Made by a program: the position numbers and the translations under genes. A stretch of DNA of 64,000 nt from a virus. Where the stretch lies: positions 1 to 64,000 of IMG/VR virus record IMGVR_UViG_3300044684_000224. The stretch is one strand, 5' to 3'. Shown here piece after piece: positions 17,271 to 24,460 of the stretch. The notes under the pieces are model-generated. The model did no database searches and was not told where the DNA came from. It worked only from the letters and a program-made list of their open reading frames with translations. Numbering within the stretch: the first letter of the stretch is position 1; the number at the start of each line of letters is the position of its first letter.

Positions 17271-18127
17271 GGACTCTCTACGATTCGACCAACTGGTCCG
17301 CCATCCCGACCACGGCGCAGATGGTCGCCGGCTACGTCCCTCCGTCCGGATTCGCCTGGCCCCAGTCCGCATGGAACCGGTTCCCGAACAGCATCCATGT
17401 CCGGATCACCCCGCAGGTGTCCACCACTGGTGTGGGTGTGCAGGTGCTGGACGTGGAGCAGGGCGACGCCACCCCGGCACAGGCGCCCGGCTGGGTGATC
17501 ACCCAACGTCGGCTGGGCCAGGCCCCGACGGTCTACTGCTCGGCCGCACTGTGGCCCACCGTGCAACGGGCGTTCACCGCGGCCGGTGTGCCGCACCCCT
17601 GCTACTGGATCGCCGCCTACCCCGGCGGCGGCCCGACGCTGCCCACCCTGAACGGCATCACCGCCGTGGCCCACCAGTACGCCGACCCGACCACTTCGGG
17701 CGGCGACTACGACCTGTCCGTCGTGGCCGACTTCTGGCCCGGCGTCGACCAAGGAGGAAACATGACGACCCCAGTCCAGATCGACCTCAACCAGCCGCTG
17801 CCGGACCCGGCGTCCGTGGCTGGCACCGGCACCGTCGGCGAGGCACTCACCGTGATGCTCGGCGGCATCGCCGGCAAACGCAACGCCGGCGCCGGCGCGG
17901 TCGAGGAAGCCCAGATTGACGCCGACCTGCACAACGTCCTCGCCGCCGTGGCTGGCGCCGACTCCGACGTCAAGGCCGGCATCGCCCAGGTGGCCTCTGC
18001 CATCGCCGCACTCCCGGCCGGACAGCCACCGACCGATGCCCAGATGCAGGCCCTCACCGCCGCGGTCACCAAGGCACTGCCCGGCTACACCGTCAACATC
18101 ACCCCAACCGCCGGGAGCACCTCATGA
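17267..18127 (+). CDS. Endolysin, GH25-like catalytic domain plus C-terminal domain
   Basis: 286 residues. The N-terminal part (1-160) has the layout of a glycoside-hydrolase TIM barrel related to GH25: YDSTNW at the start, a likely catalytic VLDVEQGDA near residue 64, and a final HQYADP...YDLSVVADFW strand. The remaining 120 residues are an Ala-rich helical domain that may bind the wall or oligomerise. It should cut peptidoglycan glycan strands at the end of infection. It lies directly before the holin. A strong in-frame ribosome site at 17751-17761 suggests a second product from ATG 17762. Confidence 0.7.
   Translation: MRTLYDSTNWSAIPTTAQMVAGYVPPSGFAWPQSAWNRFPNSIHVRITPQVSTTGVGVQVLDVEQGDATPAQAPGWVITQRRLGQAPTVYCSAALWPTVQRAFTAAGVPHPCYWIAAYPGGGPTLPTLNGITAVAHQYADPTTSGGDYDLSVVADFWPGVDQGGNMTTPVQIDLNQPLPDPASVAGTGTVGEALTVMLGGIAGKRNAGAGAVEEAQIDADLHNVLAAVAGADSDVKAGIAQVASAIAALPAGQPPTDAQMQALTAAVTKALPGYTVNITPTAGSTS
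17762..18127 (+). CDS. Possible internal-start product: free endolysin C-terminal domain
   Basis: AAGGAGGAAAC directly precedes an in-frame ATG inside the endolysin gene, at the exact border between catalytic and C-terminal parts. Translation from here would give a 121-residue free C-terminal domain (MTTPVQIDLNQPLPDP...). Some phage endolysins are known to use such internal starts to make extra wall-binding subunits that assemble with the full enzyme. Here it is inferred from sequence only. Confidence 0.5.
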   Translation: MTTPVQIDLNQPLPDPASVAGTGTVGEALTVMLGGIAGKRNAGAGAVEEAQIDADLHNVLAAVAGADSDVKAGIAQVASAIAALPAGQPPTDAQMQALTAAVTKALPGYTVNITPTAGSTS

Positions 18128-18315
18128 GCCGCTACGCCAAGGCCATCGCCGCACTGCTCGGCGGGCTCACCCGGGCCGTGGTGATCGGCATCCTCGCCCT
18201 GGTCCACGTGCACATCGACCCGACACTGGCGGCCGGGATCTGCACCGTGCTCGCCACCCTGGCCACGATCATCGCCCCGGCGAACAAGACGGCCGCCAAG
18301 CCACCGGCTGCCTGA
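18124..18315 (+). CDS. Holin
   Basis: 63 residues with two membrane segments (about 6-28 and 33-53) separated by a short turn, and a small Lys/Ala/Pro tail. This fits a class II holin that pores the membrane so the endolysin can reach the wall. The ATG overlaps the endolysin stop (ATGA), so the pair is co-translated. A hairpin follows the gene. Confidence 0.75.
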   Translation: MSRYAKAIAALLGGLTRAVVIGILALVHVHIDPTLAAGICTVLATLATIIAPANKTAAKPPAA

Positions 18316-18325
18316 TCCCTGAACG

Positions 18326-18364
18326 CTGCCCGGCCGGTCGCCGTGGGGACGACTGGCCGGGCAG
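18326..18364 (+). terminator. Hairpin after the lysis genes
   Basis: CTGCCCGGCCGGTCG pairs with CGACTGGCCGGGCAG over 15 positions (one G-U), with a nine-base loop. No T-run follows, as is common in high-GC actinobacterial terminators. It probably ends the structural/lysis transcript. Confidence 0.7.
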
Positions 18365-18400
18365 TACCCCGAGATTCCCCACATCCCCACAGGAGAAGGC

Positions 18401-19057
18401 ATGTCCAACATCCAACTGTTCAGCAACGACGAGTTCGAGTTGTCCGTCGAGTACATCGACGACACGTTCCGCGCGTACGGTCCACATCTGGCACGCCAAC
18501 TGGCGTTTCGGGACGCGTACGACCTCGTCCGCAACCTGGAGTCTGACGAAAAGACGCAGGTCGAGACGCACCGGACTGGTCCGGTGCCTGTTGACCAGCA
18601 GATATGGTGGCTGACCGAGCCGGGATTCTTCCGCGTGATCTCGCAGCGCCAAGTGGCTCGCATCAAGGACAGCGAGACCCGCGACAGAGTGCGCCGCTTC
18701 CAGCGGTGGGTGTTCCACGAGGTGCTGCCGTCGATCCGGCGTCACGGTGCCTACGTCATCACCGAGCCGGCATCGCTCACCTGGGAGCAGACCGCGCAGC
18801 GCTTGTACCAGATGTACGGCCTGCCGCTGTGTGCCGCGCAGATTACCGGCACGCTCAAGTCCGCCGGGGTACTGCGCCAGAACGGGAACCCGTGCGTGAA
18901 GTACCGAGACTGGTTCTGGATGACCGGCACCGGAACGGTGAACGTGCTCGACTTTGTGCTGCCGAAGATCGCGGCCAAGCTGACGGAGACGCGTTCGAAG
19001 ATGCTGGAACGCCAGCAGTGGTACCAGCTCCGGCTACAACTCGATCCGTCACCCTGA
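18401..19057 (+). CDS. BRO-N family antirepressor
   Basis: 218 residues. The first 125 match the BRO N-terminal DNA-binding fold: GPHLARQLAFRDAYDLVRNL, then WWLTEPGFFRVI and FQRWVFHEVLPSIRRHGAYV. The C-terminal part (about 125-210) resembles an antirepressor KilAC-like helical domain (WEQTAQRLYQMYGLPLCAAQ). Such proteins bind or titrate a phage repressor and push toward lytic growth. Clear ribosome site CAGGAGAAGGC. It forms its own transcript between the lysis terminator and the next hairpin. Confidence 0.85.
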   Translation: MSNIQLFSNDEFELSVEYIDDTFRAYGPHLARQLAFRDAYDLVRNLESDEKTQVETHRTGPVPVDQQIWWLTEPGFFRVISQRQVARIKDSETRDRVRRFQRWVFHEVLPSIRRHGAYVITEPASLTWEQTAQRLYQMYGLPLCAAQITGTLKSAGVLRQNGNPCVKYRDWFWMTGTGTVNVLDFVLPKIAAKLTETRSKMLERQQWYQLRLQLDPSP

Positions 19058-19087
19058 GACCGGCCACGCGCCCAGAAGGAGCACCCG

Positions 19088-19312
19088 ATGATCGACCTAC
19101 CCCCCGACCAGGAGTACAACGCTCGCGTCCACCAGATCGCCGAAGTCCTCCGCACCCACCAATACGACGAAGGCACCGACGGCCGCTACTCGGGCCGGTG
19201 CTTCTGCGGCAACCAGATGGGCGACCAGGAGAACCACCAGGCCATGGCCCTGATCCAGGACGGCCTAGTCCCGCTCCACCAGCCGCCGATAGAAGCGGCG
19301 GTCAGCGCGTAG
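19088..19312 (+). CDS. Small protein, unknown function
   Basis: 74 residues, acidic, with one C-F-C pair. It follows the BRO-N gene after 30 bases with an AGAAGGAG ribosome site, and a strong terminator comes after it. Function unknown. Confidence 0.6.
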   Translation: MIDLPPDQEYNARVHQIAEVLRTHQYDEGTDGRYSGRCFCGNQMGDQENHQAMALIQDGLVPLHQPPIEAAVSA

Positions 19313-19360
19313 TTCGACCCCAGACCGGCCGGCGTCCTTCCCCCGTCGCCGGCCACGAAA

Positions 19361-19400
19361 CCCCCTCGCCACCACCGTGCCGCGGTGGCGAGGGGGCTTT
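19361..19400 (+). terminator. Strong hairpin terminator
   Basis: CCCCCTCGCCACC pairs with GGTGGCGAGGGGG, followed by CTTTCG. It ends the BRO-N operon. Confidence 0.8.
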
Positions 19401-19795
19401 CGACGTGCCTGCATGCATGCGGACCAAGAGCGGGTTTGTCGATCTTCGTTAGCGCCAATGACCTGCGATTAGGCGCAGGACCAGCGTCCTGCGCGACCGT
19501 TGGCCCGTGGCCAACGGTCAGGGCCGACGACAGGGCATGATCACGGTCGACGTGCCAGCCTTCCTGACCAGGTCATATACCGAAAGTCTAGATCAAATCG
19601 AACAGGAGCGGCATGCATCGCTAGATCGAATGACACGCGTGTAGTTCCCAAGGCGCTCACGGGATGAAGCCGTCGTTAAGCAGCGGTAGGCTACGAATCA
19701 ATGAAGCCCGGGGCCGATTGCGCCGGCCCCGGGCTCATGCTCCCGCGTAGTACCCGCTACCGGGAGCGTGGTCACCCACGAAGAGAGAAAAGAGA
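19401..19795. promoter_or_regulatory. 395-base gene-free region rich in inverted repeats
   Basis: No ORF is convincing here. I see four inverted repeats: 19473-19494 (GCGCAGGA/TCCTGCGC), 19496-19518 (ACCGTTGGCC/GGCCAACGGT), 19706-19734 (GCCCGGGGCC/GGCCCCGGGC) and 19739-19767 (GCTCCCG/CGGGAGC). An AT-richer middle (about 19567-19640) may hold a promoter. The last two hairpins lie 30-90 bases upstream of the antirepressor at 19796. They could form operators, an attenuator or a small RNA. Confidence 0.55.
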
Positions 19796-20548
19796 GTGAC
19801 AGTGCACCCTAACAGTGGCGAGGTTGCCCGCGCGGCGAACGATGGTCACGAATCCGTCTTCGACAAGATCAAGCATGTGGATGCTCGCGGAGAGTGGTGG
19901 TCCGCCCGCGAGTTGATGCCTCTGATGGGTTACAGCCGGTGGCAGGTGTTCGAGGTCCCGCTCAACCGGGCCATGAAGGCCGCCGAGAACACGGCCATGA
20001 ACGTGACCAGCCAGTTTACGCGATCCCGTAATGTGGCGCCCCGCTCTCAGGGTGGCGGCAATGCCCAGGATGATTACCAGTTGTCCCGGCAGGCCGCGTA
20101 TCTCGTGGCCATGAACGGCGATCCGAACAAGGTCGAGGTGGCCGCTGCGCAGGCGTACTTCGCGGCACGCACCCATGAGGCTGAACTTGCCCAGCAGGAG
20201 CATGACGCGCTGCCCGACTGGGCGGTCCAGCAGATCGCGACGATCCGGCGCGTCGGCCGCCTCGAAGTCGAGCAGAAGATGCAGGGCGAGCGGCTGACTG
20301 CGGTCGAGTCCCGCGTGGACGGTATCCAGGGCCGCTACGACTGGTACACCGCGCTGGGGTACGCCCGGCTGAAGGGGCTTCCGACGGCGCAGGGATACCT
20401 ACAGCGCCTCGGGAAGTTGGCCGCGAACATCTGCCGCCGCGACGGCATTGAGCCGGAGACGGCTCAGGATCGGCGGTACGGCGGTGTCGGGTCGTATCCG
20501 GTCGCCGCACTGGACGAGGCTGCGACCCACCTGTCGCACGCGGCGTAG
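19796..20548 (+). CDS. DinD/P22-type antirepressor-like protein
   Basis: 250 residues from GTG 19796. The first 130 match the BRO-N/DinD-type pattern: FDKIKHVDARGEWWSARELM, MGYSRWQVFEVPLNRA, then DDYQLSRQAAYLVAMNGDP and AQAYFAARTHEAEL. The C-terminal half is helical with a likely coiled coil. Proteins of this type act as antirepressors or damage-response factors that inactivate phage repressors. It is the second antirepressor-like gene within 2 kb, which suggests layered control of induction. Confidence 0.75.
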   Translation: MTVHPNSGEVARAANDGHESVFDKIKHVDARGEWWSARELMPLMGYSRWQVFEVPLNRAMKAAENTAMNVTSQFTRSRNVAPRSQGGGNAQDDYQLSRQAAYLVAMNGDPNKVEVAAAQAYFAARTHEAELAQQEHDALPDWAVQQIATIRRVGRLEVEQKMQGERLTAVESRVDGIQGRYDWYTALGYARLKGLPTAQGYLQRLGKLAANICRRDGIEPETAQDRRYGGVGSYPVAALDEAATHLSHAA

Positions 20549-20606
20549 TTCCCCTCGTCGGCGCGTCGACATACCATCGACACGCTGACCGTGGGAGGTG
20601 ATCTCT

Positions 20607-20813
20607 GTGGGTGTGATCTTCCGGTCGCCGGACGGCCAGCACGTGATCACGGCGGACAGTCACCACGAGGCCGAGGACCAGATCCGCCAGTCCGGTGGCA
20701 GCCCAGCCGACTGGACGGTCGAGCTCACCCAGATCACCCGACAGGTCAACCCGTGGACCGAGTACTCCACGAACCTGCCGTGGCCCGGCTGGCGGGTCAG
20801 GCTCAACCCGTAG
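20607..20813 (+). CDS. Small protein with optimal ribosome site, unknown function
   Basis: 68 residues from GTG 20607, spaced eight bases from GGAGG in an almost perfect anti-16S complement (GGAGGTGATC). This site decides the start over GTG 20598. The sequence (GVIFRSPDGQHVITADSHHE...) suggests a compact alpha/beta fold. It ends just before a convergent integrase fragment. Confidence 0.7.
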   Translation: MGVIFRSPDGQHVITADSHHEAEDQIRQSGGSPADWTVELTQITRQVNPWTEYSTNLPWPGWRVRLNP

Positions 20814-20817
20814 CGGG

Positions 20818-21036
20818 TCACAGGATGTCGCCCGGCGCGTCGCGCCACTCGTCGATCTCCCGGAAGTAACCCTCCAGGGTGGCCGAGGTGGGGGAGTGAC
20901 CGGTGATACTGGAGATGGTCTTGCGGTCATGCCGGGCCCGCCGCGCCTCGGTGGCCAGGCCGGCGCGCAGGCTGTGACCCGTGAGCCGGATCGGCACGCC
21001 CGCCAACTGCGCTTGCCGACAGGAGAGGTCACCGTC
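20818..21036 (-). pseudogene. C-terminal remnant of a tyrosine recombinase
   Basis: On the minus strand about 70 codons encode the last part of a tyrosine integrase: LTGHSLRAGLATEARRARHD (HxxR box), SSITGHS, and the nucleophile region TLEGYFREIDEWRDAPGD. The N-terminal arm and catalytic Arg-I part are missing. The fragment is open only back to the stop of the neighbour gene (21037-21039) and lacks a good start. It is unrelated in position and strand to the intact integrase at 27655, so it looks like a relic of another integrated element. Confidence 0.75.
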
Positions 21037-21207
21037 CTACTTCTTCCGCTTGTTCGTGTTACGAGGTGGAGGCTGGTCGGCGGGCATCGGGTTGTTCTTG
21101 TTGCCCTTGCCGGCTTCCCCGTCGTTCCACCAGCCGCTACCGCCGCACTGGGTGCAACCCCGGAGCGGACCACGAGGACCGGCGCACACCTGGCAAGGCC
21201 GTCGCAT
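21037..21207 (-). CDS. Small zinc-ribbon protein
   Basis: 56 residues from ATG 21207. Two CxxC pairs (CQVCAGP and CTQCGGS) form a likely zinc site and resemble a DnaJ-type Cys repeat, followed by a charged Asn/Lys/Pro tail. It is the last gene of a minus-strand operon before the recombinase relic. Confidence 0.6.
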   Translation of the reverse strand: MRRPCQVCAGPRGPLRGCTQCGGSGWWNDGEAGKGNKNNPMPADQPPPRNTNKRKK

Positions 21208-21211
21208 CGCG

Positions 21212-21472
21212 TCAGACGCGCCACGGCGAGTCGCCCGTCCGGTCGGCCAGTTCGGTGCCCTGCTCCAGCGCGAGCACCAGTTCGCAGGCTTGACAGCGGC
21301 CGAACTCGTCCTCCGGGTCGGTGAGCGTGGCCGGGTCGGCGACGATCCCGGCCGGACACCGGGACTTCCACCGGCCACCCTCGACCACCTCGTGCCACGC
21401 GTGGTCCAGGCCGTCGCGTGGGTCGGTCAGCCACACGCCCCGGATGCCGCCGGGCTCGGTGTGCGCGGTCAT
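21212..21472 (-). CDS. Small conserved-looking protein with Cys pair
   Basis: 86 residues from ATG 21472, overlapped (ATGA) with the upstream 50-residue gene. Contains RWKSRCPAG and GRCQACELV, consistent with a zinc-binding fold. A longer reading to 21676 is open but has poorer coding character. Function unknown. Confidence 0.65.
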   Translation of the reverse strand: MTAHTEPGGIRGVWLTDPRDGLDHAWHEVVEGGRWKSRCPAGIVADPATLTDPEDEFGRCQACELVLALEQGTELADRTGDSPWRV

Positions 21473-21621
21473 CGGCGGGTCTCCTGCGGCTTCGGGTCGG
21501 CGGGGCGCGGCTCGGGCGCGTTCGGCGGGTTGCAGGCGCACTCCGGGCCTGCGTGGCACTGGCTGGACAGCCACCGCGGACACGCGGCGCGGCGCTGCGC
21601 CTGGGGAGTCGCTGCGCTCAT
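21469..21621 (-). CDS. Tiny Cys/Pro-rich protein
   Basis: 50 residues (MSAATPQAQRRAACPRWLSS...) with five Cys. It is joined by ATGA overlaps to both neighbours, which supports translation. Function unknown. Confidence 0.5.
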   Translation of the reverse strand: MSAATPQAQRRAACPRWLSSQCHAGPECACNPPNAPEPRPADPKPQETRR

Positions 21622-21710
21622 GGCCGGCTCCGATCGGGACCGGTGGGCGCGACCGTCTCGGGGTGAACAGCCGCACCCACCGGAGTAGGGGAAAGTCGAG
21701 GACTAGGCAT
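21618..21710 (-). CDS. Possible 30-residue peptide
   Basis: ATG 21710 starts two bases after the previous stop, and its TGA overlaps the next ATG. The peptide is Pro-rich (MPSPRLSPTPVGAAVHPETV...). Only the coupling pattern supports it. Confidence 0.35.
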   Translation of the reverse strand: MPSPRLSPTPVGAAVHPETVAPTGPDRSRP

Positions 21711-21712
21711 GG

Positions 21713-22024
21713 TCAGCACCGCCCGGATTGGGCGATCACCGACATGACGGCGTCCGCTTGCGCTTCGGTGCCGCCGTAGCGCTGCGCCAACCCGACCGGG
21801 TTGGCCAAGTAGGGGCACGCCCGCGCCAGGATTGCTTGTACCTCGCCGGGGGTGACGGTGACACCGGTGCCGACCGCTTGCGCGGTCAACGCGGCGGCGA
21901 GACGCGCGTCGCTCCACGGCGCCGGCCGCGGACGGGGATGGTCGGGGGCGGCCAGCAGGGACACGACGACCACGAGGGTGAGCGCGGCCAGGATGACCCC
22001 GACGATGCGGGCCGCGCGCATCAC
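21713..22024 (-). CDS. Membrane-anchored or secreted small protein
   Basis: 103 residues with an N-terminal hydrophobic segment (about 7-26, VGVILAALTLVVVVSLLAA) acting as signal or anchor. The outer domain has two Cys (C near 69 and the last residue) that may form a disulfide, resembling actinobacterial DUF732-type exported proteins. The ATG overlaps the upstream stop. A host-surface role such as lysogenic conversion is conceivable. Confidence 0.6.
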   Translation of the reverse strand: MMRAARIVGVILAALTLVVVVSLLAAPDHPRPRPAPWSDARLAAALTAQAVGTGVTVTPGEVQAILARACPYLANPVGLAQRYGGTEAQADAVMSVIAQSGRC

Positions 22025-22437
22025 GCGACACCCCCCGGGTGGTGCGCCGTGACCCCAGAAGCGGGCGCGCGTCCTGGGGCCACGGCGAGCTGGGGCACGG
22101 CAGGGACAGCGTCTAGGAAGGCTGCCCCTGCCGTGCGGTGCGCAGCGGAGCAGGAAACAGAGGTGTGCTCCGCTGCGCGGGACGCGGCGACGGGGGAGGA
22201 CCCCACCCCGCGTGGAGTGGGTGGGATGGTCGCCGCGCAGCCGCCGGGATCACCGACGGCGGTTCGAGAAGCTGTAGCGAGTAGGTGGACCAGGGCACGG
22301 GCTGATTCCGGATCCAACGTGGCCGACCCGACCGCAGGCCACCCCAACACCACGCCAGCGGCGTCCGGGCACACGGCCAGGTACCGGACACGACCCGCGA
22401 AGTCCCGACAGGGCAGGCGCCAGCCGTGGGAGGTCAT
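22021..22437 (-). CDS. Small protein, unknown function
   Basis: 138 residues from ATG 22437, overlapped with the upstream stop. The first half (CRDFAGRVRYLAVCPDAAGVVLGWPAVGS...) looks folded, with a pattern seen in small actinobacterial proteins. The second half is Ala/Pro-rich and low complexity. No family recognised. Confidence 0.6.
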   Translation of the reverse strand: MTSHGWRLPCRDFAGRVRYLAVCPDAAGVVLGWPAVGSATLDPESARALVHLLATASRTAVGDPGGCAATIPPTPRGVGSSPVAASRAAEHTSVSCSAAHRTAGAAFLDAVPAVPQLAVAPGRAPASGVTAHHPGGVA

Positions 22438-22619
22438 GTCAACTCGCTCTGGGCGATACCGATCGCGGCACCCAGTTTGATGCGAACCTCCTGGACGCGG
22501 TCCTCCGTGCCGTGCCAGGACTTGCCGGCCGGCTCCATGTGAATCGACACAGGGCCGCCGGGTTCGGTGATGATGACCAGGACAGTGCCGGCGTTGTCGG
22601 TCGTGGTCCACCTGGCCAT
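22434..22619 (-). CDS. Small protein, first gene of the minus-strand operon
   Basis: 61 residues, beta then helix (TVLVIITEPGGPVSIHMEP...). It is first in the leftward operon that runs to 20818 and faces the operator region at 22657-22688, so it is probably under the same regulator as the XRE gene on the other side. Confidence 0.65.
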   Translation of the reverse strand: MARWTTTDNAGTVLVIITEPGGPVSIHMEPAGKSWHGTEDRVQEVRIKLGAAIGIAQSELT

Positions 22620-22656
22620 GTCGTTGCCCCGTCCCGGTAGGCTGGAATAATCGACC

Positions 22657-22688
22657 TGTTACGTAAACAGAGTGCGTGTTACGTAACA
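22657..22688. promoter_or_regulatory. Two TGTTACGTAA operators in a divergent promoter
   Basis: TGTTACGTAACA (22677-22688) is a perfect 12-base palindrome. TGTTACGTAAACA (22657-22669) repeats it almost exactly 20 bases away, two helical turns. They sit between the divergent genes 22434 (minus) and 22751 (plus), so both directions could be controlled by one dimeric repressor, most simply the XRE protein next door. Confidence 0.7.
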
Positions 22689-22750
22689 ACATAGCAATAC
22701 CCTAACCGGGGGACATCAGGGCGACTGTGACCGGGTCGTACGCTTGCTAC

Positions 22751-23596
22751 ATGGCTGGAAACAGGGGCACCGCACACGAACTCGGCGCTGCCCTGCGTGC
22801 ACTCAGGAGTCGCGCCGGGCTGACCACGCGCGCACTCGGCGACAAGATCGACGCTAGTGCTACGAACGTCTCCCACTGGGAACGCGGCGAGCGGCTCATT
22901 GCCGAACGACGGCTCGTGCGCTTCCTCGACGCCGTAGATGCCACCCCTGACGAGAGGGAAGAGTTGCTCGGCCTCCGTCGCCACGCGGACGGCCCCGGCC
23001 AACTCGTAGCCGGCACGCCGAGCATCGGCGCCCAGTTGGCCCAACTGATCGAATACGAGCAGGTCGCGCGCAGGATCACCGCCGTCGCGCCGCTACTCGT
23101 TCCAGGTCTCCTTCAAACGGGCGACTACGCTCGCGCGACCCTGAAGCATCACCGTGACATCGACACGCGTGTGGCGCTACGCCTCGGGCGCCGCGACATC
23201 TTGACGCGCACCAGGGAGCCTGCCGAGTTGGTCGCACTGATCGACTCCGAGGTGCTGGTGCGGCCAGTCGTGCGCGGACAGCCGTCCGTCATGGCTGAGC
23301 AACTACGCCATCTGCTCACGATGAGCGCCCGGAACAACATCACGATTCAGATCGTGCAGAGCGCGACGGTTGGTTGGACACCAATCCTGGCCGGACCGTT
23401 CATCCTGCTCGAATTCGCCACCGCGACACCAGTCGTGCACTTGGAGCACCACAGTGCAAGTGCGTTCCTATGGGAGGAGGAGGACGTCCAGCGCTTCACG
23501 GCTGCGGCCGAGGAGATCCGTAACGCGGCGATGACCCTGGAGGATTCATCCAGGGTCATCGCCGAGATCGTCAATGGGATGGAGACGACAACATGA
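22751..23596 (+). CDS. XRE-family regulator with DUF5753 (Scr1-like)
   Basis: 281 residues from ATG 22751. An N-terminal helix-turn-helix (residues about 8-60: LGAALRALRSRAGLTTRALG...TNVSHWERGERLI) is followed by the DUF5753 domain (about 90-270: ARRITAVAPLLVPGLLQTGDYAR...LIDSEVLVRPV). This is the actinobacterial WhiJ/AbaA-type regulator architecture, always seen beside small DUF397 proteins as here. The upstream palindromes suggest self-control. In a phage it may manage lysogeny or host development. Confidence 0.85.
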   Translation: MAGNRGTAHELGAALRALRSRAGLTTRALGDKIDASATNVSHWERGERLIAERRLVRFLDAVDATPDEREELLGLRRHADGPGQLVAGTPSIGAQLAQLIEYEQVARRITAVAPLLVPGLLQTGDYARATLKHHRDIDTRVALRLGRRDILTRTREPAELVALIDSEVLVRPVVRGQPSVMAEQLRHLLTMSARNNITIQIVQSATVGWTPILAGPFILLEFATATPVVHLEHHSASAFLWEEEDVQRFTAAAEEIRNAAMTLEDSSRVIAEIVNGMETTT

Positions 23597-23778
23597 CGGT
23601 ACCAACCAGAGCGTCGAGGTGGCGGAAATCGAGCCGCAGCGACGGACATGACACCTGCGTCGAGGTCCATCACGACCTGACCGCAGTCCGCGACAGCAAG
23701 AACACGGCCGGTCCGACCCTGCGCGGTGACGTGACCGCGCTCGTCGCGGCCATCAGGGCCGGCAAGATCGGCCGATAG
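23593..23778 (+). CDS. DUF397 protein
   Basis: 61 residues with the DUF397 signature WRKSSRSDGHDTCVEV and AVRDSKNTAGPTL. Partner of the DUF5753 regulator, with which it overlaps by ATGA. Such pairs may act as regulator and antagonist in Streptomyces and relatives. A bidirectional terminator follows. Confidence 0.85.
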   Translation: MTVPTRASRWRKSSRSDGHDTCVEVHHDLTAVRDSKNTAGPTLRGDVTALVAAIRAGKIGR

Positions 23779-23788
23779 TCTGGTCAGG

Positions 23789-23819
23789 CGCCCCCGACAC
23801 TGTCATGGTGTCGGGGGCG
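23789..23819. terminator. Bidirectional hairpin terminator
   Basis: CGCCCCCGACAC pairs perfectly with GTGTCGGGGGCG around a seven-base loop, between the convergent genes 23593 and 23823. Confidence 0.8.
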
Positions 23820-23822
23820 TCA

Positions 23823-24347
23823 CTAGTTACTACCGATGGTCAAGCCGATACCAGCATGCGCCACGTCAGGCGTGAACACCTGCGTACCACGGTGCGATAC
23901 CGTCACCGAATAGGACGCCTCGTTCAACGGGATGTCGGACACAGAGAACGGCAGTACACAACTGGGCAGGACAGTCCCCATATCCGGTACGCCCTCACCG
24001 AGTGCGCCAGTTCCCAGAACCTGACCCTGTGGCCCGGTCACGACAACCGCAGTGCCCGGCACAAGATCCGAATACGGGCCTTCGCCCTGGCAGTTCGTGC
24101 TCGTCATCACCAAATCCGCAAGCCCGATAGTAGGCACCACTGTTAGCGAACCACGGAGCGTGAACGTCGCGGGCGCGCTCGGTGCAGGTTTCGACGTGAA
24201 CGCACCGGACAGGGCAAGTGTCCCTATGATGATGACTGCGGCTAACGCTGCGCTGAGTACGCCGATTGCGATCCAGAGCGGGCGTCTCCTTGAGGGGAAA
24301 CTCTGCGGCAGCGGCGACTGGGGTGGCGGTTCGAGCGGCATGGACAT
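23823..24347 (-). CDS. Membrane-anchored extracytoplasmic protein
   Basis: 174 residues from ATG 24347 behind GAGAGGG. A Pro-rich cytoplasmic start, one membrane segment (about 24-47, WIAIGVLSAALAAVIIIGTLALSG), then an outer beta-rich domain with Cys pairs. The architecture is common among actinobacterial secreted proteins of unknown role. Being near the lysogeny genes, it may be a conversion protein expressed by the prophage. Lower GC than neighbours. Confidence 0.7.
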   Translation of the reverse strand: MSMPLEPPPQSPLPQSFPSRRRPLWIAIGVLSAALAAVIIIGTLALSGAFTSKPAPSAPATFTLRGSLTVVPTIGLADLVMTSTNCQGEGPYSDLVPGTAVVVTGPQGQVLGTGALGEGVPDMGTVLPSCVLPFSVSDIPLNEASYSVTVSHRGTQVFTPDVAHAGIGLTIGSN

Positions 24348-24460
24348 AGCGGCCCTCTCGGGTGGCGTGTTCGACCGTCCGGGTATCGGCCCGGTCGCCG
24401 TGGGCGTTACGCGGGTCGCGATGACTCGATCTGCGTAACAGTATCGGGTGCGTCGCCTTT

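Noticed and set aside
19313-19795. tRNA gene in the largest gene-free gap
   Set aside because: The hairpins there do not form a cloverleaf and no T-loop consensus is present.
20016-21434. 472-residue minus-strand frame over the DinD-like gene
   Set aside because: Arg/Pro/Ala-rich shadow of plus-strand coding with no domain; the plus-strand genes have clear motifs.
21212-21676. 154-residue minus-strand frame starting at 21676
   Set aside because: The first 68 codons are Arg/Pro-rich shadow sequence; ATG 21472 with ATGA overlap gives a sensible 86-residue gene, and another small gene occupies the upstream part.
24221-24245. 13-base match (TGATGACTGCGGC) between the 33481-33514 spacer (reverse) and the 23823 gene region
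   Set aside because: It covers only the middle of the spacer, away from the seed end, and is short enough for chance.
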